This document shows, one piece after another, positions 53,383-64,000 of a stretch of DNA of 64,000 nucleotides. Both the position numbers and the translations under genes were made by a program. Positions within the stretch are counted from its first letter, which is position 1; the number at the start of each line of letters is the position of its first letter. The stretch comes from Rheum nobile. Lineage: Eukaryota; Streptophyta; Magnoliopsida; Caryophyllales; Polygonaceae. Below the pieces are notes generated by a model. That model made no database searches. It was given only the letters and a program-made list of their open reading frames with translations, and was not told the DNA's origin. Location: positions 2,976,001 through 3,040,000 of the forward strand of contig WOAB01000689.1 in assembly GCA_027886185.1 (NCBI GenBank), written 5' to 3'.

Positions 53383-54486
53383 TGTAGGATCGTGATTGTT
53401 AGATAATAACTTAAGGAACTCAGAATATCGATTCTAAGTTCCCTTCACAGCGGAAATAAACAAATGACAAGTTCCTTATAGTGGAAACCTTTGATTGCCA
53501 ACTAGCAATCCAGGATAAAAACCACTACCTTTCTTTCGAAAGGATTTCAAGGTCTACTTCTTGATTTTTTATCTCTTTTGGTTACAGCTTATCCTAGGAA
53601 CAAACACACAGTTTCTTTGCCTTACACACAGTTAGGCAATCCTAGATAACTTAACACAATCAATAATCAATCCAAGAAATAGACCTTCGCACCTAGGAAC
53701 TATCACTTACAGTCACAGAAACTTAGCACTCAGCTCTTCTATTCCTCGACTGGTTCCTCTTGATCTCGGTTTGCTTTGATGATCTTGTTTGAAGGTTCAC
53801 ACTGGATATTTGCTAATGTGTGTGAGTCGTATTTCAGTGCTTGAAGATAACCCTTGAGTTAGTCTTCCTTTTATAGAGGATTCTTCGCAGCTTAATCTTC
53901 TCTGGGTTCCCACAGATTGAGTTTGCCCTATGATAAGTGGTTCTCCTTGGTCCACGTTGTTCTTGGCATGTGCAAACAACCTAGGCAGCTCAGAATCCTT
54001 CTAGGTTAGTCAACCTCTTCAGCCAAGTCATTCTCCAGCTTCCTTCTTCCGAGGTTCAACAATCTAGGCACTTGGGAACTGTCTTCTAGACAACGACATC
54101 TCTATGAGCTGTCGCTTTCAGTGCCTTTGTCCGAGGTTCATCGTTCTAGGCATCTTGGAGTCTTGCTCTTGGATGGTGGCAGGCTTTTGGAAGCTTCTCT
54201 CAAGTCGCTTTCACCTCCTTTTGTCCGAGGTTTGGTGTTCCCAGATTTCTCGGGAAACGCAAAGTCACATGTTGCATTTATGGGCACACCTGGGTTCCTT
54301 TGGCTTGCCTGCTTGGTTTCTTTATCTTGTTTGGCTTCCATAGTTTCAATAACTGTCCTGTGGTTCCTCTAAACACATCTTTGAGATAAAACATTAGTAT
54401 CAAAGTATTTGTCATCTTCAAAAGTAGAGAAACTGAGGAAAGGAACTCTCATAGGAACTGAGGTTCCTGAGTTCCGTTTCCTAACA
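53383..54486 (-). mobile_element. 5' LTR of the minus-strand SIRE-like copia
   Basis: Minus strand TGTTAGGAAACGG...GATCCTACA, 1104 bp, next to the primer site. Its end matches the LTR end at 60352, and a segment around ATCCTAGATAACTAGTTGG has a counterpart there, so the two elements are related families. It lies within the gag of the plus-strand copia. Confidence 0.85.
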
Positions 54487-57400
54487 GTCACAACATTGAC
54501 GAATGCAACAAGAAGGAAAGGGACGAGGAAAAAGCCTCTAAGAAGAGGAACTATATGAAGAAAAATAATAGGAAAAGAACTGAAATTTCTGACTTGAATG
54601 ATCCCTATTATTATTATTCTCCTTCTCAGGGAACTGATCATGTTAATCCACCTAGGAACTCTCTTCCTAACAAACCCGGGAACGGTCAGCCGACCTGAAT
54701 TCGTAAGAAATGATGTTTAATTGTGCAGGCTGAAGTGAGTTAAGAAGATAAATGGTACATAGACAGTGGAGCTTCATGCCATATGACTGGAAACAGGAAG
54801 AAACTGCACTCACTTTAGAAATACAACGGAGGAAAGATTTCCTTCGATGACAAGAGAAAAGGAGCCATTTGTGGCGTTGGATGCGTGGACCTAACTGACA
54901 AAGTACAAGTAAGTGATGTTCATCTTGTTGACAATTTGGGTTTTGATCTAATGAGTGTGTCACAGCTTTGCGATCAAGGGGAGAACCATGTCTTATTCAC
55001 TCCCAAAGAATGCTTCGTGCTGAATCCAGAGACACACAAAACTCTTTTGAAAGGGAAACGCTACAACAATGTCTATATCGTAGACACAAGCTTCATTCCT
55101 GAGGAAAATCTTTGCTTGTCTTCTATAGCTGATAGAACGACAATATGGCATCAAAGACTTGGCCATGCTAGCCCTCAGCTTATTCATAAGCTACACAAGA
55201 AGGAACTGGTGAGAGGACTTCCCTCTGTTCATATTGAAAAAGACAACATTTGCTTAGACTGTGTAAGGAGGAAATAGCTACGTAGTTCCTTTAAGTCAAA
55301 ATCTGAGATCAGTTCCTCTCATCCTCTTGAACGTGTTAATATGGATTTATGTGGTCTCATGCGTACTCAAAGCTTTGGAGGGAACAGGTATATTCTTGTA
55401 CTTGTTGATGATTTCTCTCGCTTCACCTGGACCATTTTCATAAAATCAAAAGATGAAGTATTTGACAGGTTCTCAGCTATAGTTCTTACTCTTGAGAACT
55501 CCCTTGGGCACAATCTTCGTGCCATACATTTCGATCATGGAACTGAGTTCAAAAATGCCAAGTTTCTAACCTTTTGCAGGGACAAGGGAATCTCTCATAA
55601 TTTCTCAACTCCTCGCACTCCTCAACAGAATGAAGTTGCTGAAAGGAAGAATAGGACCTTGGAGGACATGTCTCGTACTATGCTCCTATCTGTTGGTCTT
55701 CCTCATAGGTTTTGGGCAGAGGCAGTCAACACCGCTTGCTACATTCTGAATCGTGCCATGCTTCGCCCGATGACTGAAAAGACTTCCTATGAGCTCCTGA
55801 AAGGCAGAGTTCCTAACATTTCCCATCTTCGGGTCTTTGGGTGCAAATGCTTTGTGCACAACAATGGCAAAGATCCAATTGGGAAATTTGATCCCAGAAG
55901 CGATGAAGGGATATTCCTTGGTTATGTCAGCAACATCAAAGCTTACAAAGTGTACAACCTTCGTACACAAAAGATTGAGGAAAGTGTTCATGTTGTATTC
56001 AATGAATCTACTTTCTCTAACATGCCACAGGTACCCTCTAGTTCTCCTCCTGCTGATGTTGACCCCGATGAATCCTTCCCCTCATCTACTCCTGAGTTCT
56101 CTCTCAACCTGTCTGGCGACTCTGTTGGGAACTCCCCCGATTCTGAAGAGCAATCCTCTACTGCTTCTCCGAATCCTGATCAGCAAAATGATACTCCATC
56201 CACTGAGAGTCCTCAAGACATCGGAACGCCTGTTCAAGCTCCCAATCCTAGGGAACTCGTCTCCTCCGATGCTCTTGCTTCCAGTTCCCATGCTGAAGGG
56301 AACCTTGATGATCATGCCACGGGGAACTCTGATGATCATTCTGTAGGGAACCCTGATGTCACACATCCTGTTGTGACCAATGACTCAATTCTTGTTCCCA
56401 ACTACAAGTACAAAGGATCTCATCCCGTGGATCTAATCATAACTCCATATCACAAACCAGGTCCGTCCACTAGATCCTCTCTAAATAACTTTTGTGCTTT
56501 CAATGCCTTCTTATCTCTTGTAGAGCCCAAGAACTACAAAGAAGCACTCACTGACCCAGACTGGATTCATGCAATGCAAGAGGAATTACATCAATTTGAT
56601 CGTAACAAAGTCTGGCGCTTAGTTCCATGTCCTCCCAACAGAACCATCATATGAACTAAGTGGATCTTTCGCAACAAGCTTGATGACTCGGGTGTCGTCA
56701 TAAGGAACAAAGCTCGTCTGGTAGCTCAAGGGTATAATCAACAAGAGGGAATTGACTACGATGAGACGTTTGCTCCTGTTGCAAGAATGGAGGCTACTCG
56801 CCTAATGATTGCCTTTGCTGCTCACAAAGGATTCCAGCTCTTCCAAATGGATGTCAAAACTGCCTTCCTAAATGGAATTCTTCAAGAGGAAGTGTATGTC
56901 AAGCAGCCCCCTGGATTTGAAGACAGAGATCATCCTGACTACGTCTACTTCCTAGACAAAGCTCTCTATGGGCTAAAGCAGGCTCCCCGTACATGGTATG
57001 ATCGTCTTGCTCAATTCCTGTTATCCAATGGATACAGAAGAGGTTTGATTGATAAAACTCTCTTTTTATTGGAAGTTAAAGATGATATCCTGGTTGTTCA
57101 AGTCTATGTCGATGATATTATCTTTGGTTCCACTAACCTCTCTCTTGTAGAAAAGTTCAAGAACCTAATGAGCAGTGAATTCGAGATGCGCATGATTGGG
57201 GAACTGACCTTCTTCCTAGGTCTTGAAGTGAATCAGCTCTCAGAGAGAACTCAGATCCATCAACAGAAGTATGTGAATGAACTTCTTAGAAAATTCAAGA
57301 TGGACACTTGCAAACCCTTTGCAACTCCCATTTCCCCAGCAACCAAGCTCACGCTGGAAGATTCTGATCCCAAGACTGATCAATCCTTACATAGGCAAAT

Positions 57401-58047
57401 GATATGTTCCCTTCTCTACTTAACTGCTAGTAGACCGAATATTATGTATTATGTGTGTCTTTGTGCTCGCTTTCAGGCTGACCCTCGCTCAAAGCACATG
57501 GCCGCTGTGAAATGAATTCTCTGCTATCTAAAGGGAACTGACAATCTCTGTCTTTGGTACCCCAAACACTGTGACTTCGAGCTCCTCTCCTACACGGATG
57601 CTGATTATGCTGGATTCCTCCAGAACAGAAAAAGCACTTCTGGAATGGCTCAGTTCCTTGGCCCCTGCCTGGTCACATGGAGCTCCAAGAAGCAAACCTC
57701 CATATCTCTCTCCACCACTGAGTCCAAATACATTGTTGCTGCTGTTTGCTATGCTCAACTCCTTTGGCTCAAACAACAACTCGCGGACTTTGGTAAATCT
57801 TATGGCCCTCTCAAAATTCTGTGATAATACTAGTGCCATTAGCATCTCTAAGAATCATGTATTTCATTCCAAGTCTAAGCATATTGACATAAGGCACCAC
57901 TTTTTGAGAGATAACGTGGAAAAAGGGATCATTATTATGGAACATTGTCGTACTGAGGAACAAATTGCTGATATATTCACAAAAGCCCTTAATCGAGAAC
58001 CTTATGAGTACTTTAGACTCCTTCTTGGAATGATTTCCATAGCTTAG
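54487..58047 (+). pseudogene. Ty1/copia SIRE-like gag-pol (plus), 5' end removed by insertion
   Basis: Starts inside gag (KASKKRNYMKKN), has stops at about 54698-54720, then protease YIDSGASCHMTG (about 54758), GAG-pre-integrase (IWHQRLGHAS), integrase D (NMDLCGLM), second Asp (AIHFDHGTEF), Glu (RTPQQNEVAERKN), a Ser/Pro-rich spacer, RT (QGYNQQEGIDYDETFAPVAR, FQMDVKTAFLNG, active site YVDD 57105-57116) and RNase H (YTDADYAGFLQNRKSTSG, STTESKYIVAA, KHIDIRHHFLRD). Damage: TAG 55275-55277, TGA 56652-56654 (Gly codon expected), TGA 57513-57515 (Arg codon expected), a frameshift near 57815. Stop 58045-58047. Confidence 0.93.
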
Positions 58048-59513
58048 TTGTTCTGAGTTCCCTTGCCTATTTCCCTGGTATTGACTAGTTATGCGACTTA
58101 TTATTTTCTTTGGTAACTAGTTGGGAACTGTGTTTAATGCTTTTCTTGTCCATCTCTGCCTTCATGTGTTTATTGTTATGATATTAGTTGGACATTCTTC
58201 TCGCCTTCATGCGTTGTGTGAATATCTTGATTGTATTTCTTTCAACAATATATAATCAATCTGATCTCTGAACCCACATTATAAGCCGAAAGGATGATTG
58301 ATTATAAGTTGTCCCTAACCTGGATTCCCTAGTAGTTCCCTATGAACCTTCTTCTGATTAGTCCACAACTGGGAACTTACTAGTTTAGCGTCAAAATTGC
58401 CTTCGTGCTATTTATATGCTTTTGGATGTGTACTTTTCATGATTTAAATACCCACTACATATATGCATCCAAAGCCTTCCCCTAGCCAGGTACTTCTAAG
58501 GAACTAAGTGGAACTGAAAAGGTCGCTGCTTGTGTGCTTTCTCTGTCGCCATCTCGGATATTGTGTCTCCTTCCTTTACTGTGTTCAGAGATAATCATGA
58601 TGAAACCCTGCAAATTCTGTCTGATTGAGCGTTGAGGATGTGATGTGATTCTGATCCGTTGCCTTTGGAAAAAAAAGGGAACTAAGTTGCTGGATCATTA
58701 TCCTTCATATGCAACCTTGCCACTCTCATCCCTCGCACTCTCTGCCTTACCCCTCAATCATCAAAGCCCTGCTGACAAACCTTGGTGTGTCCCCGGAGTC
58801 CCCCTCAAAAGACAATGTATCAGCACTAAATGGATATGGCTTACATCAACCGTCTCAAGGTTAATGAGGAAAAGGAGGTTAAGCCTAAGAGGACTCGTGC
58901 TGCCACTGACCCATATGCGCATGAGACCTCCGACCTCCAGATTGTCACTGCTGCGATCTCTGCTGAGCTCAAGGAACTCACTACTGTTGTGAAGGAACTG
59001 ACTACTGCCTTCAACTCTCTTGCGGCTGCATTGATTGCCAAGCTGCCTCCCAGTTCCTCCTGAATTCCCTATGTTGTCTCTGGCTTAGTCCCCCTAGGAA
59101 CTCCCCTGCTCACTAGCTGCCCTGCTTTGTTTGTTTTTTTATCTCTTCGTGATCTTGTTTGTTTGCTCTTCGTGTGTTTGCTAGCTGCTTTGTGCATCTT
59201 TTGTTATAATTAATGAATATTTGTTTGCTCAGTTGCGACTTGTCATTTGCTTTGAACTTGTTCCTCTCTGGGTTACCATTTGAAACTAATCTATTTTTTC
59301 GATGATGTCAAAAGGGGGAATAGACTCTGGAATCTTGGAACCAATAGGACTGGTGTATTTCTAAGGGGCAACTAAGAGCTGTGTTCAAAAATTAAGGGGG
59401 AACTATGAAGCATTTATCCCAGTATCTCTGCTTCCTTAATATGTCAATTAACTTGCCTATTGGTTTTGTGCTTATTACTGGTATTAGTTTGTCATCATCA
59501 AAAAGGGGGGAAT
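58048..59513 (+). other. 3' internal region of the SIRE-like copia with small late ORF
   Basis: An ORF at 58830-59063 (77 codons) is charged then helical (ISAELKELTTVVKELTTAFNSL), where SIRE elements have an env-like ORF; it may be its C-terminal remnant, unproven. AAAAGGGGGAA-type purine runs occur at about 59312 and 59389, and the polypurine tract TCAAAAAGGGGGGAAT ends at 59513. Confidence 0.6.
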
Positions 59514-60352
59514 TGTTGGAATGGAACTCTTTGGAACGTCAGTTCCCATGGAGTTCCTTTCCTCTGTTTCTCTTGTTTTGACGATGACAAACACTTGAAT
59601 TTAACTGGCTATTCTAGTGTTTAATCTACAGCTGAAAAGATAAGGGAACCAAGTCCAAAGTGAACTAAGATCAAGATCAAGGGAACTGGATGGGAACCGC
59701 ATCTGTGTAACTACCAACGTTATCTACAGAATCTTTATGAAGATTTGTTTCCGGATTTAACGCGTCCAGCAGAAGACCTTAGGCGTCAAGATACACATAG
59801 ATTATCTTTATATGATTGTGTATATTGTAATTCGGTTAAGGAAATATTTCTTATCTTATATTAGGTAAGAGATGAAATACCGAATCATGGATTTATGGAA
59901 TATGCTTGTTCAAAGAATATCTCCTCTGAGATCTTTCCTTGAAAAACATATTGTATAAATACATGACGTTGTTAGTAGGTGAAAGTTATGCATTTTTATG
60001 AGCTTCAGAGTGAATTAGAAAGAAGAAACAGAAAGAAGAAGTGTTCGAGTTGATAGTGTCGAAGTAAGTCTATTGTGTGTTAATTTGTGATTTCTAGGGA
60101 ACTAGGTTTAGTCTTAGTGAGTTAGACTGAAACGAGATAGTTCGGAAGTTGTAATCGCATATTAATATACAAGTAGACTGTTTGAAATCCTCGAAAGATG
60201 GGTGGTTTTTATCCTAGATAACTAGTTGGTTATCAAAGGTTTCCACCTTAAGTAATTGTTCTTGATAACTTGTTTACTAGTTATTCCGCTGCCCATAGGA
60301 ACTGAACACATTTGTGTCTCAATTCCCTTGAAACTAACGCACAGATCCTACA
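59514..60352 (+). mobile_element. 3' LTR of the SIRE-like copia
   Basis: TGTTGGAATGGAAC...GATCCTACA, 839 bp, directly after the polypurine tract. The 5' LTR is not in the window. It abuts copia protease sequence at 60353, so this element inserted into the copia to the right. Confidence 0.88.
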
Positions 60353-60611
60353 TTACCCAACCCCCTCATATCAACTACAACGTTACTCAACCACCCCAAC
60401 ACCATCCTTCCTGGTTAGTCGATAGTGGCGCCTCCCATCATGTAATGAATGATCTCCAAAACCTCAATCTTTATCACCCCTACATTGGTCCCGACGATCT
60501 TGTTGTTGGTGAAGGTAAAGGTCTAAACATCTCTCATGTGGGTTGTTTTAAACTTTCTTCACACACCAAAGCTTTTAATTGTGATAACGTTATTTATGTT
60601 CCTATGATTAA
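60353..60611 (+). pseudogene. Copia (third element) protease region
   Basis: WLVDSGASHHVMNDLQNL (catalytic D of DSG) and GPDDLVVGEGKGLNISHVG, ending at VIYVPMI, where the MITE splits it. The sequence resembles Ivana/Oryco-type copia. The open frame at 60256-60708 begins in the LTR and ends in the MITE, so it is not the native protein. Confidence 0.85.
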
Positions 60612-61399
60612 GGGTATGTCCGGCTATCCTACTTATAATGACATTTTGATATATCAATACTTATTTGAGATAATATTTTTTGGCACTATAAATACTTTAA
60701 TTAAATAATGACCTTTTTGTAAAAAGTATTTTTCTTCTATTTTCATGTTTTCCCCCAATTCTCCCACTCTACTACCCTAGCCGCCAACTATAAGCACTAA
60801 AAAGACCCAAAACAATCAGTTATGGTGATGAAGAGGGCAAGGAAAGAGGAAATCCCATCATGGTGGATCGGCGACGGTTGCTCCGGGGTGGTGATGGGGG
60901 TGGTTTCGGATTAGGGTGCGGCAAATCTAGGAGAGGCGGGTCTTGGGAGGTGTGAGGTTGATTATGTGCGATGGATCTCGGCAATTTGCAACAGATTTGG
61001 TCCAATTGAGTAGGCTACGATGATTCAAAGAGAGAGAAAAGAGAGATTCAGTAGATCTATGGGCGATGATGGTGGACAATGTGGAGATGGATGTTGGCGA
61101 CGACAGAGCACGGCATGGATGTCGCCGATAGAAGAGGATGCCAGACGGAAAATCTCGGTCGATGATGGAGGACGCCGGACAGAGTGGAGGGCACCGGCGA
61201 CGGAATGAGGGACATAGATAAGGAAGATAACATATTGGGGAAGAAGAATCTGAACAGAATAAATGGAGAATGCCCAAACGTATTTATTTATCATAAATAT
61301 TTGACATGGCATAAATTCCAAAGACCCATAAGCATTTTTGTCCAAAAAATTACATTATAAATGATAAAGGTGTTATAATCTCGTTTGACATACAGACCC
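60612..61399. mobile_element. PIF/Harbinger-like MITE (788 bp), TSD TAA
   Basis: Splits copia between VIYVPMI and SKNILSVSKF. Flanked by TAA (60609-60611, 61400-61402). Ends GGGTATGTC and GACATACAGACCC are imperfect inverted repeats (GGGT and TATGTC shared with a small gap). No transposase; the GC-rich middle has only compositional frames. TAA duplication plus GGG ends suit PIF/Harbinger (Tourist-like) elements. Confidence 0.75.
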
Positions 61400-64000
61400 T
61401 AATTTCTAAAAATATCCTTTCTGTTTCTAAATTCACATCCCAAAATCAGCTTTCCATTGAGTTCTTACCCGATTGTTTTATTGTGAAGGATCTTCTAACG
61501 AGAATCATTCTCCTTAAGGGACCTTGCAATAATGGAGTCTACACTTGGCCATTGTCCACCCACCTTCACGTTCTCACGGCTCACTTACCCTTTCATCAAT
61601 CTGCCATTCAATCTCATTCTCCTCTTGAGATTATCTTTTATGATGTGTGACAATCTCGTGTTATATCTTTTAATGGATATCACTATTATATTATTATTTT
61701 TGATCAGTTTACAAAGTATATTTGATTATATCCATTAAAACAAAAATCTGATACAAAATCTATCTTTATCAAGTTCAAAGTCTTAGTTGAAAATTATTTT
61801 AACACCAAGATCAAAACCTTGTACTCCGATAATGGTGGCGAATATGTTACCCTAGCTTTGTTTCTTGCCTCACACGGCATCCAACACCTCATGAGCCCTT
61901 CCCACACGCCCCCAATACAATGGTCTTGCTGAAAGGCGACATTGTCACATCGTTCAAACTGGGTTATCCCTCATGTCATACTCTAATGTCCCTATAGAAC
62001 TATGGCTCTCTGCATTCCAAACCTCGATATACCTAATCAATCGTATGCCTACACCTACCCTGCATAATCTTTCTCCTTTCCTTAAGCTTTTTCAAACACA
62101 ACCTAATTATCATAAATTAAATAGTTTTGGGTGTCTATGCCTCACATGGCTTAATCCTTACACCAACAACGAAATGGACCCGAAGTTTGAACCTTGTGTC
62201 TTCGTGGGATACTCTCTAACCCAAAGTGCATACTTTTGCTTCAACCCCCATACCTACAAAGTCCATACCTCACGCCATGTCACCTTCTTCGAACATGTGT
62301 TCCCTTTCACCACCCTTCAGTCACCCTCAGCCTCCAATGTGCCCTATGAACCCGCATATGCTCCATCAAATTACCCCTTCTTCACCCTATACCTCCTCCT
62401 CCATAAAATCTGGTGCCACCGCTTCCCAACAACCCTAATCCATCCCCATCAGCCACTCTATCGCATCACACCAGCCACCTCTCATCCTCGTCCTTTGACT
62501 CGGCCTCGCCCGAAAACCCTAGCCAATAGTCCACCGATACCACCCTCTCGTCATCCTCACCCACCACGTCTTCTTTACCGTCTCCGCCCCCACTTAACCC
62601 TAATGTGTCTCAACTTGATCCTCACCTAACCAATACCATCATCATTGGTCTCAAAACAATATACACAAACCTAGACCAAAACTAAACTTAACCACTACAC
62701 TAACACACACACCGAACCACAAAACATCACCCAAGCCCTAAAGTACCGAGATGGGTGTCAGACCATGATAGTTGAGTTTGTTGTGCTTCGCACAACGAGA
62801 CATAGACTCTCGTCCCACCCTCGGCTCAGTTGAACATTTTGGTGTGCCGATGGGTCTTTCGAGTCAAATACAACCCCAATGGCTCACTTGACAAGTACAA
62901 GCTTCGCCTAGTAGCCAAGGGTTTCCACCAGAGACCATGGTGTGATTGCACGAAAACGTTTAGCCCGGTTATCAAGCTCGTAACAGTACGAGCGGTCATT
63001 GCTATTGTTGTCAGCTTTGGATGGTCTCTTCGAACACTTGACATCAACAACGCCTGCCTTCAAGGCACCCTTCAGGAAGATGTATACCTGTCGCAGCCCC
63101 CGAGATTTATTGACAAACAATTCCCTACACGTGTATGCAAGTTGAAAAAGACCATATACTGTCTCAAGCATTCACCAAGAGTGTGGTACACTGAGCTCCG
63201 CTTGTTTCTGCTCCTGATCGGTTTTGTCAACTCGGTGGCAGGTTCATCGCTTTTCATTCTCAAGCATAGTCTTGTCCTCATCTATCTGCTCGTCTGCGTA
63301 GACAACATAATCATCACTGGCAGTCACACTGAGCGCCTGGAACAGGTAATACAGTCCCTCTCAACTCGCTTCTCTCAAGGATTTGGGCACTCTCTCCTAT
63401 TTTCTTGGTGTAGAAGTCTCCCAACATCCTCATGGTATTTTTCTCCACCAAAGGAAATACATTACAGATTTGTTGCTTAAGGCTAACATGGCAGAGTGCA
63501 AGTGTATTTCGACCCCCATGTGTACGACTACAACACTCATAAAGAAGAGTGATAGCCCGCTAGCTATACCAGCTGATTACATAACGCTAATTGGTAGCCT
63601 CCAATAACTGGCTCTTACACGTTCGGACATTGGTTTCACTGTCAACAAGCTATCTCAGTTTGTGTAGTCTCCAACTACCACATATTGGAGTGATCTCAAG
63701 CGTCTCCTTCGATACAACCATGATGTTGCATATAAGGGTATTGTCATCTCTCGGGACAACAAACTGTCGTTACACGCCTTTTCTGATGTTGATTGGGCCG
63801 GTGACAAAGATGACTTCATTTCCACTACCTGATATTTACTTTATTTGGGACGGACTCCAAACTCATGGAGCTCGTTAAAGAAAAAGTATGTTGCTCGCTC
63901 ATATACTGAGGCGGAATATCGAGCCCTAGCCGACTATTGTGGTGAATTATTGCGGGTCACGTCGTTGCTGACTTAACTAGGTGTTTGTCTGCCTGAGACA
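61400..64000 (+). pseudogene. Copia (third element) integrase, RT, RNase H, many lesions, open at window edge
   Basis: SKNILSVSKFTSQNQLSIEFLPD, then a shortened pre-integrase region, integrase (YHYYIIIFDQFTKYIWLYPLKQKSD, LYSDNGGEYV, AERRHCH with several frame changes at 61660-61960), a better kept stretch at 61973-62300 (PIELWLSAFQTSIYLINRMPTPTL, FGCLCLTW, FVGYS), RT (CRWVFRVKYNPNGSLDKYKLRLVAKG, LRTLDINNACLQG) whose active site reads CVDN (63295-63306) instead of YVDD, a frameshift near 63375, FLGVEVSQHPHG, and RNase H (FSDVDWAGDKDD, YTEAEYRALADY) with stops at about 63605, 63665 and 63829. It continues past 64000. Clearly dead. Confidence 0.9.

Noticed and set aside
61020..61345. Frames within the MITE
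   Set aside because: Short, overlapping on both strands, no transposase motif.
1..64000. Endogenous plant pararetrovirus sequence
   Set aside because: All RT and integrase segments have copia or gypsy order with LTRs, primer sites and integrase; no movement or coat protein region of caulimovirid type was seen.

Overview
This window looks like nuclear DNA from a flowering plant, probably a eudicot; no closer placement is possible from the sequence alone. The evidence is one spliced plant pectin methylesterase gene set in a dense, nested mass of plant LTR retrotransposons (Ty1/copia, and Ty3/gypsy of the Tat, Athila-like and chromovirus types), a hAT-like DNA element and a PIF/Harbinger-like MITE. 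There are no bacterial-type operons and I saw no rRNA, tRNA or CRISPR locus. The only gene that looks intact and host-encoded is the pectinesterase/pectinesterase-inhibitor gene at 3683-6822 (minus, three exons, 557 codons). Almost everything else is transposable-element DNA at different stages of decay.

Layout. 1-2412: a minus-strand copia gag-pol with three in-frame stops. 2413-3682: AT-rich spacer with an AGCGCT inverted-repeat cluster. 3683-6953: the PME gene with poly(A) signal and TATA box. 7277-21016: a minus-strand Tat-type gypsy element (3' LTR, a spliced-looking ORF on the opposite strand, integrase, RNase H). It is broken up by a truncated mosaic LTR (8100-9354), a solo LTR with TSD GTAAT (11628-12984) and a complete 5.6-kb non-autonomous LTR element (14054-19658). 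21017-43708: an Athila-like element (tRNA-Asp primer site, gag, protease, no RT). It holds a 4.9-kb hAT-like insertion (23202-28122) containing about 2.9 kb of a 41-bp tandem repeat, and a 10.6-kb block (28365-38976). That block contains a 5.46-kb gag-protease-only LTR element (29169-34624, TSD GCCAC) and a chromovirus integrase fragment (36073-38190).

43713-47699: a second primer site and gag fused in frame to a Tat reverse transcriptase, interrupted by a solo LTR with TSD TTCAC (44979-46332). 47700-50500: a second Tat 3' LTR and opposite-strand ORF. 50491-54486: a minus-strand copia whose pol is joined to that ORF. 54487-60352: a plus-strand SIRE-like copia with its 3' LTR. 60353-64000: a third copia, interrupted by a 788-bp MITE flanked by TAA and running off the window.

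Order of events from the nesting: the Tat elements and the copia at the right edge are old (many stops). The Athila-like and SIRE-like copies landed in them, then the hAT-like element and the TGTAACACC element. The gag-protease element is among the youngest: its two 1023-bp LTRs differ at 13 sites by my count. Most disabling changes whose ancestral codon can be inferred are C-to-T type (CGA to TGA, CAA to TAA, CAG to TAG), as expected for methylated, silenced repeats.

The strongest pattern not covered by ordinary annotation is a set of short GC-rich inverted repeats (CACCGC...GCGGTG or ACGGCG...CGCCGT around a 2-6 nt spacer). They are clustered at the same place, just upstream of the TATA-like CTATTTAAG, in the LTRs of several Athila-like families, and recur in the internal region of two of them.
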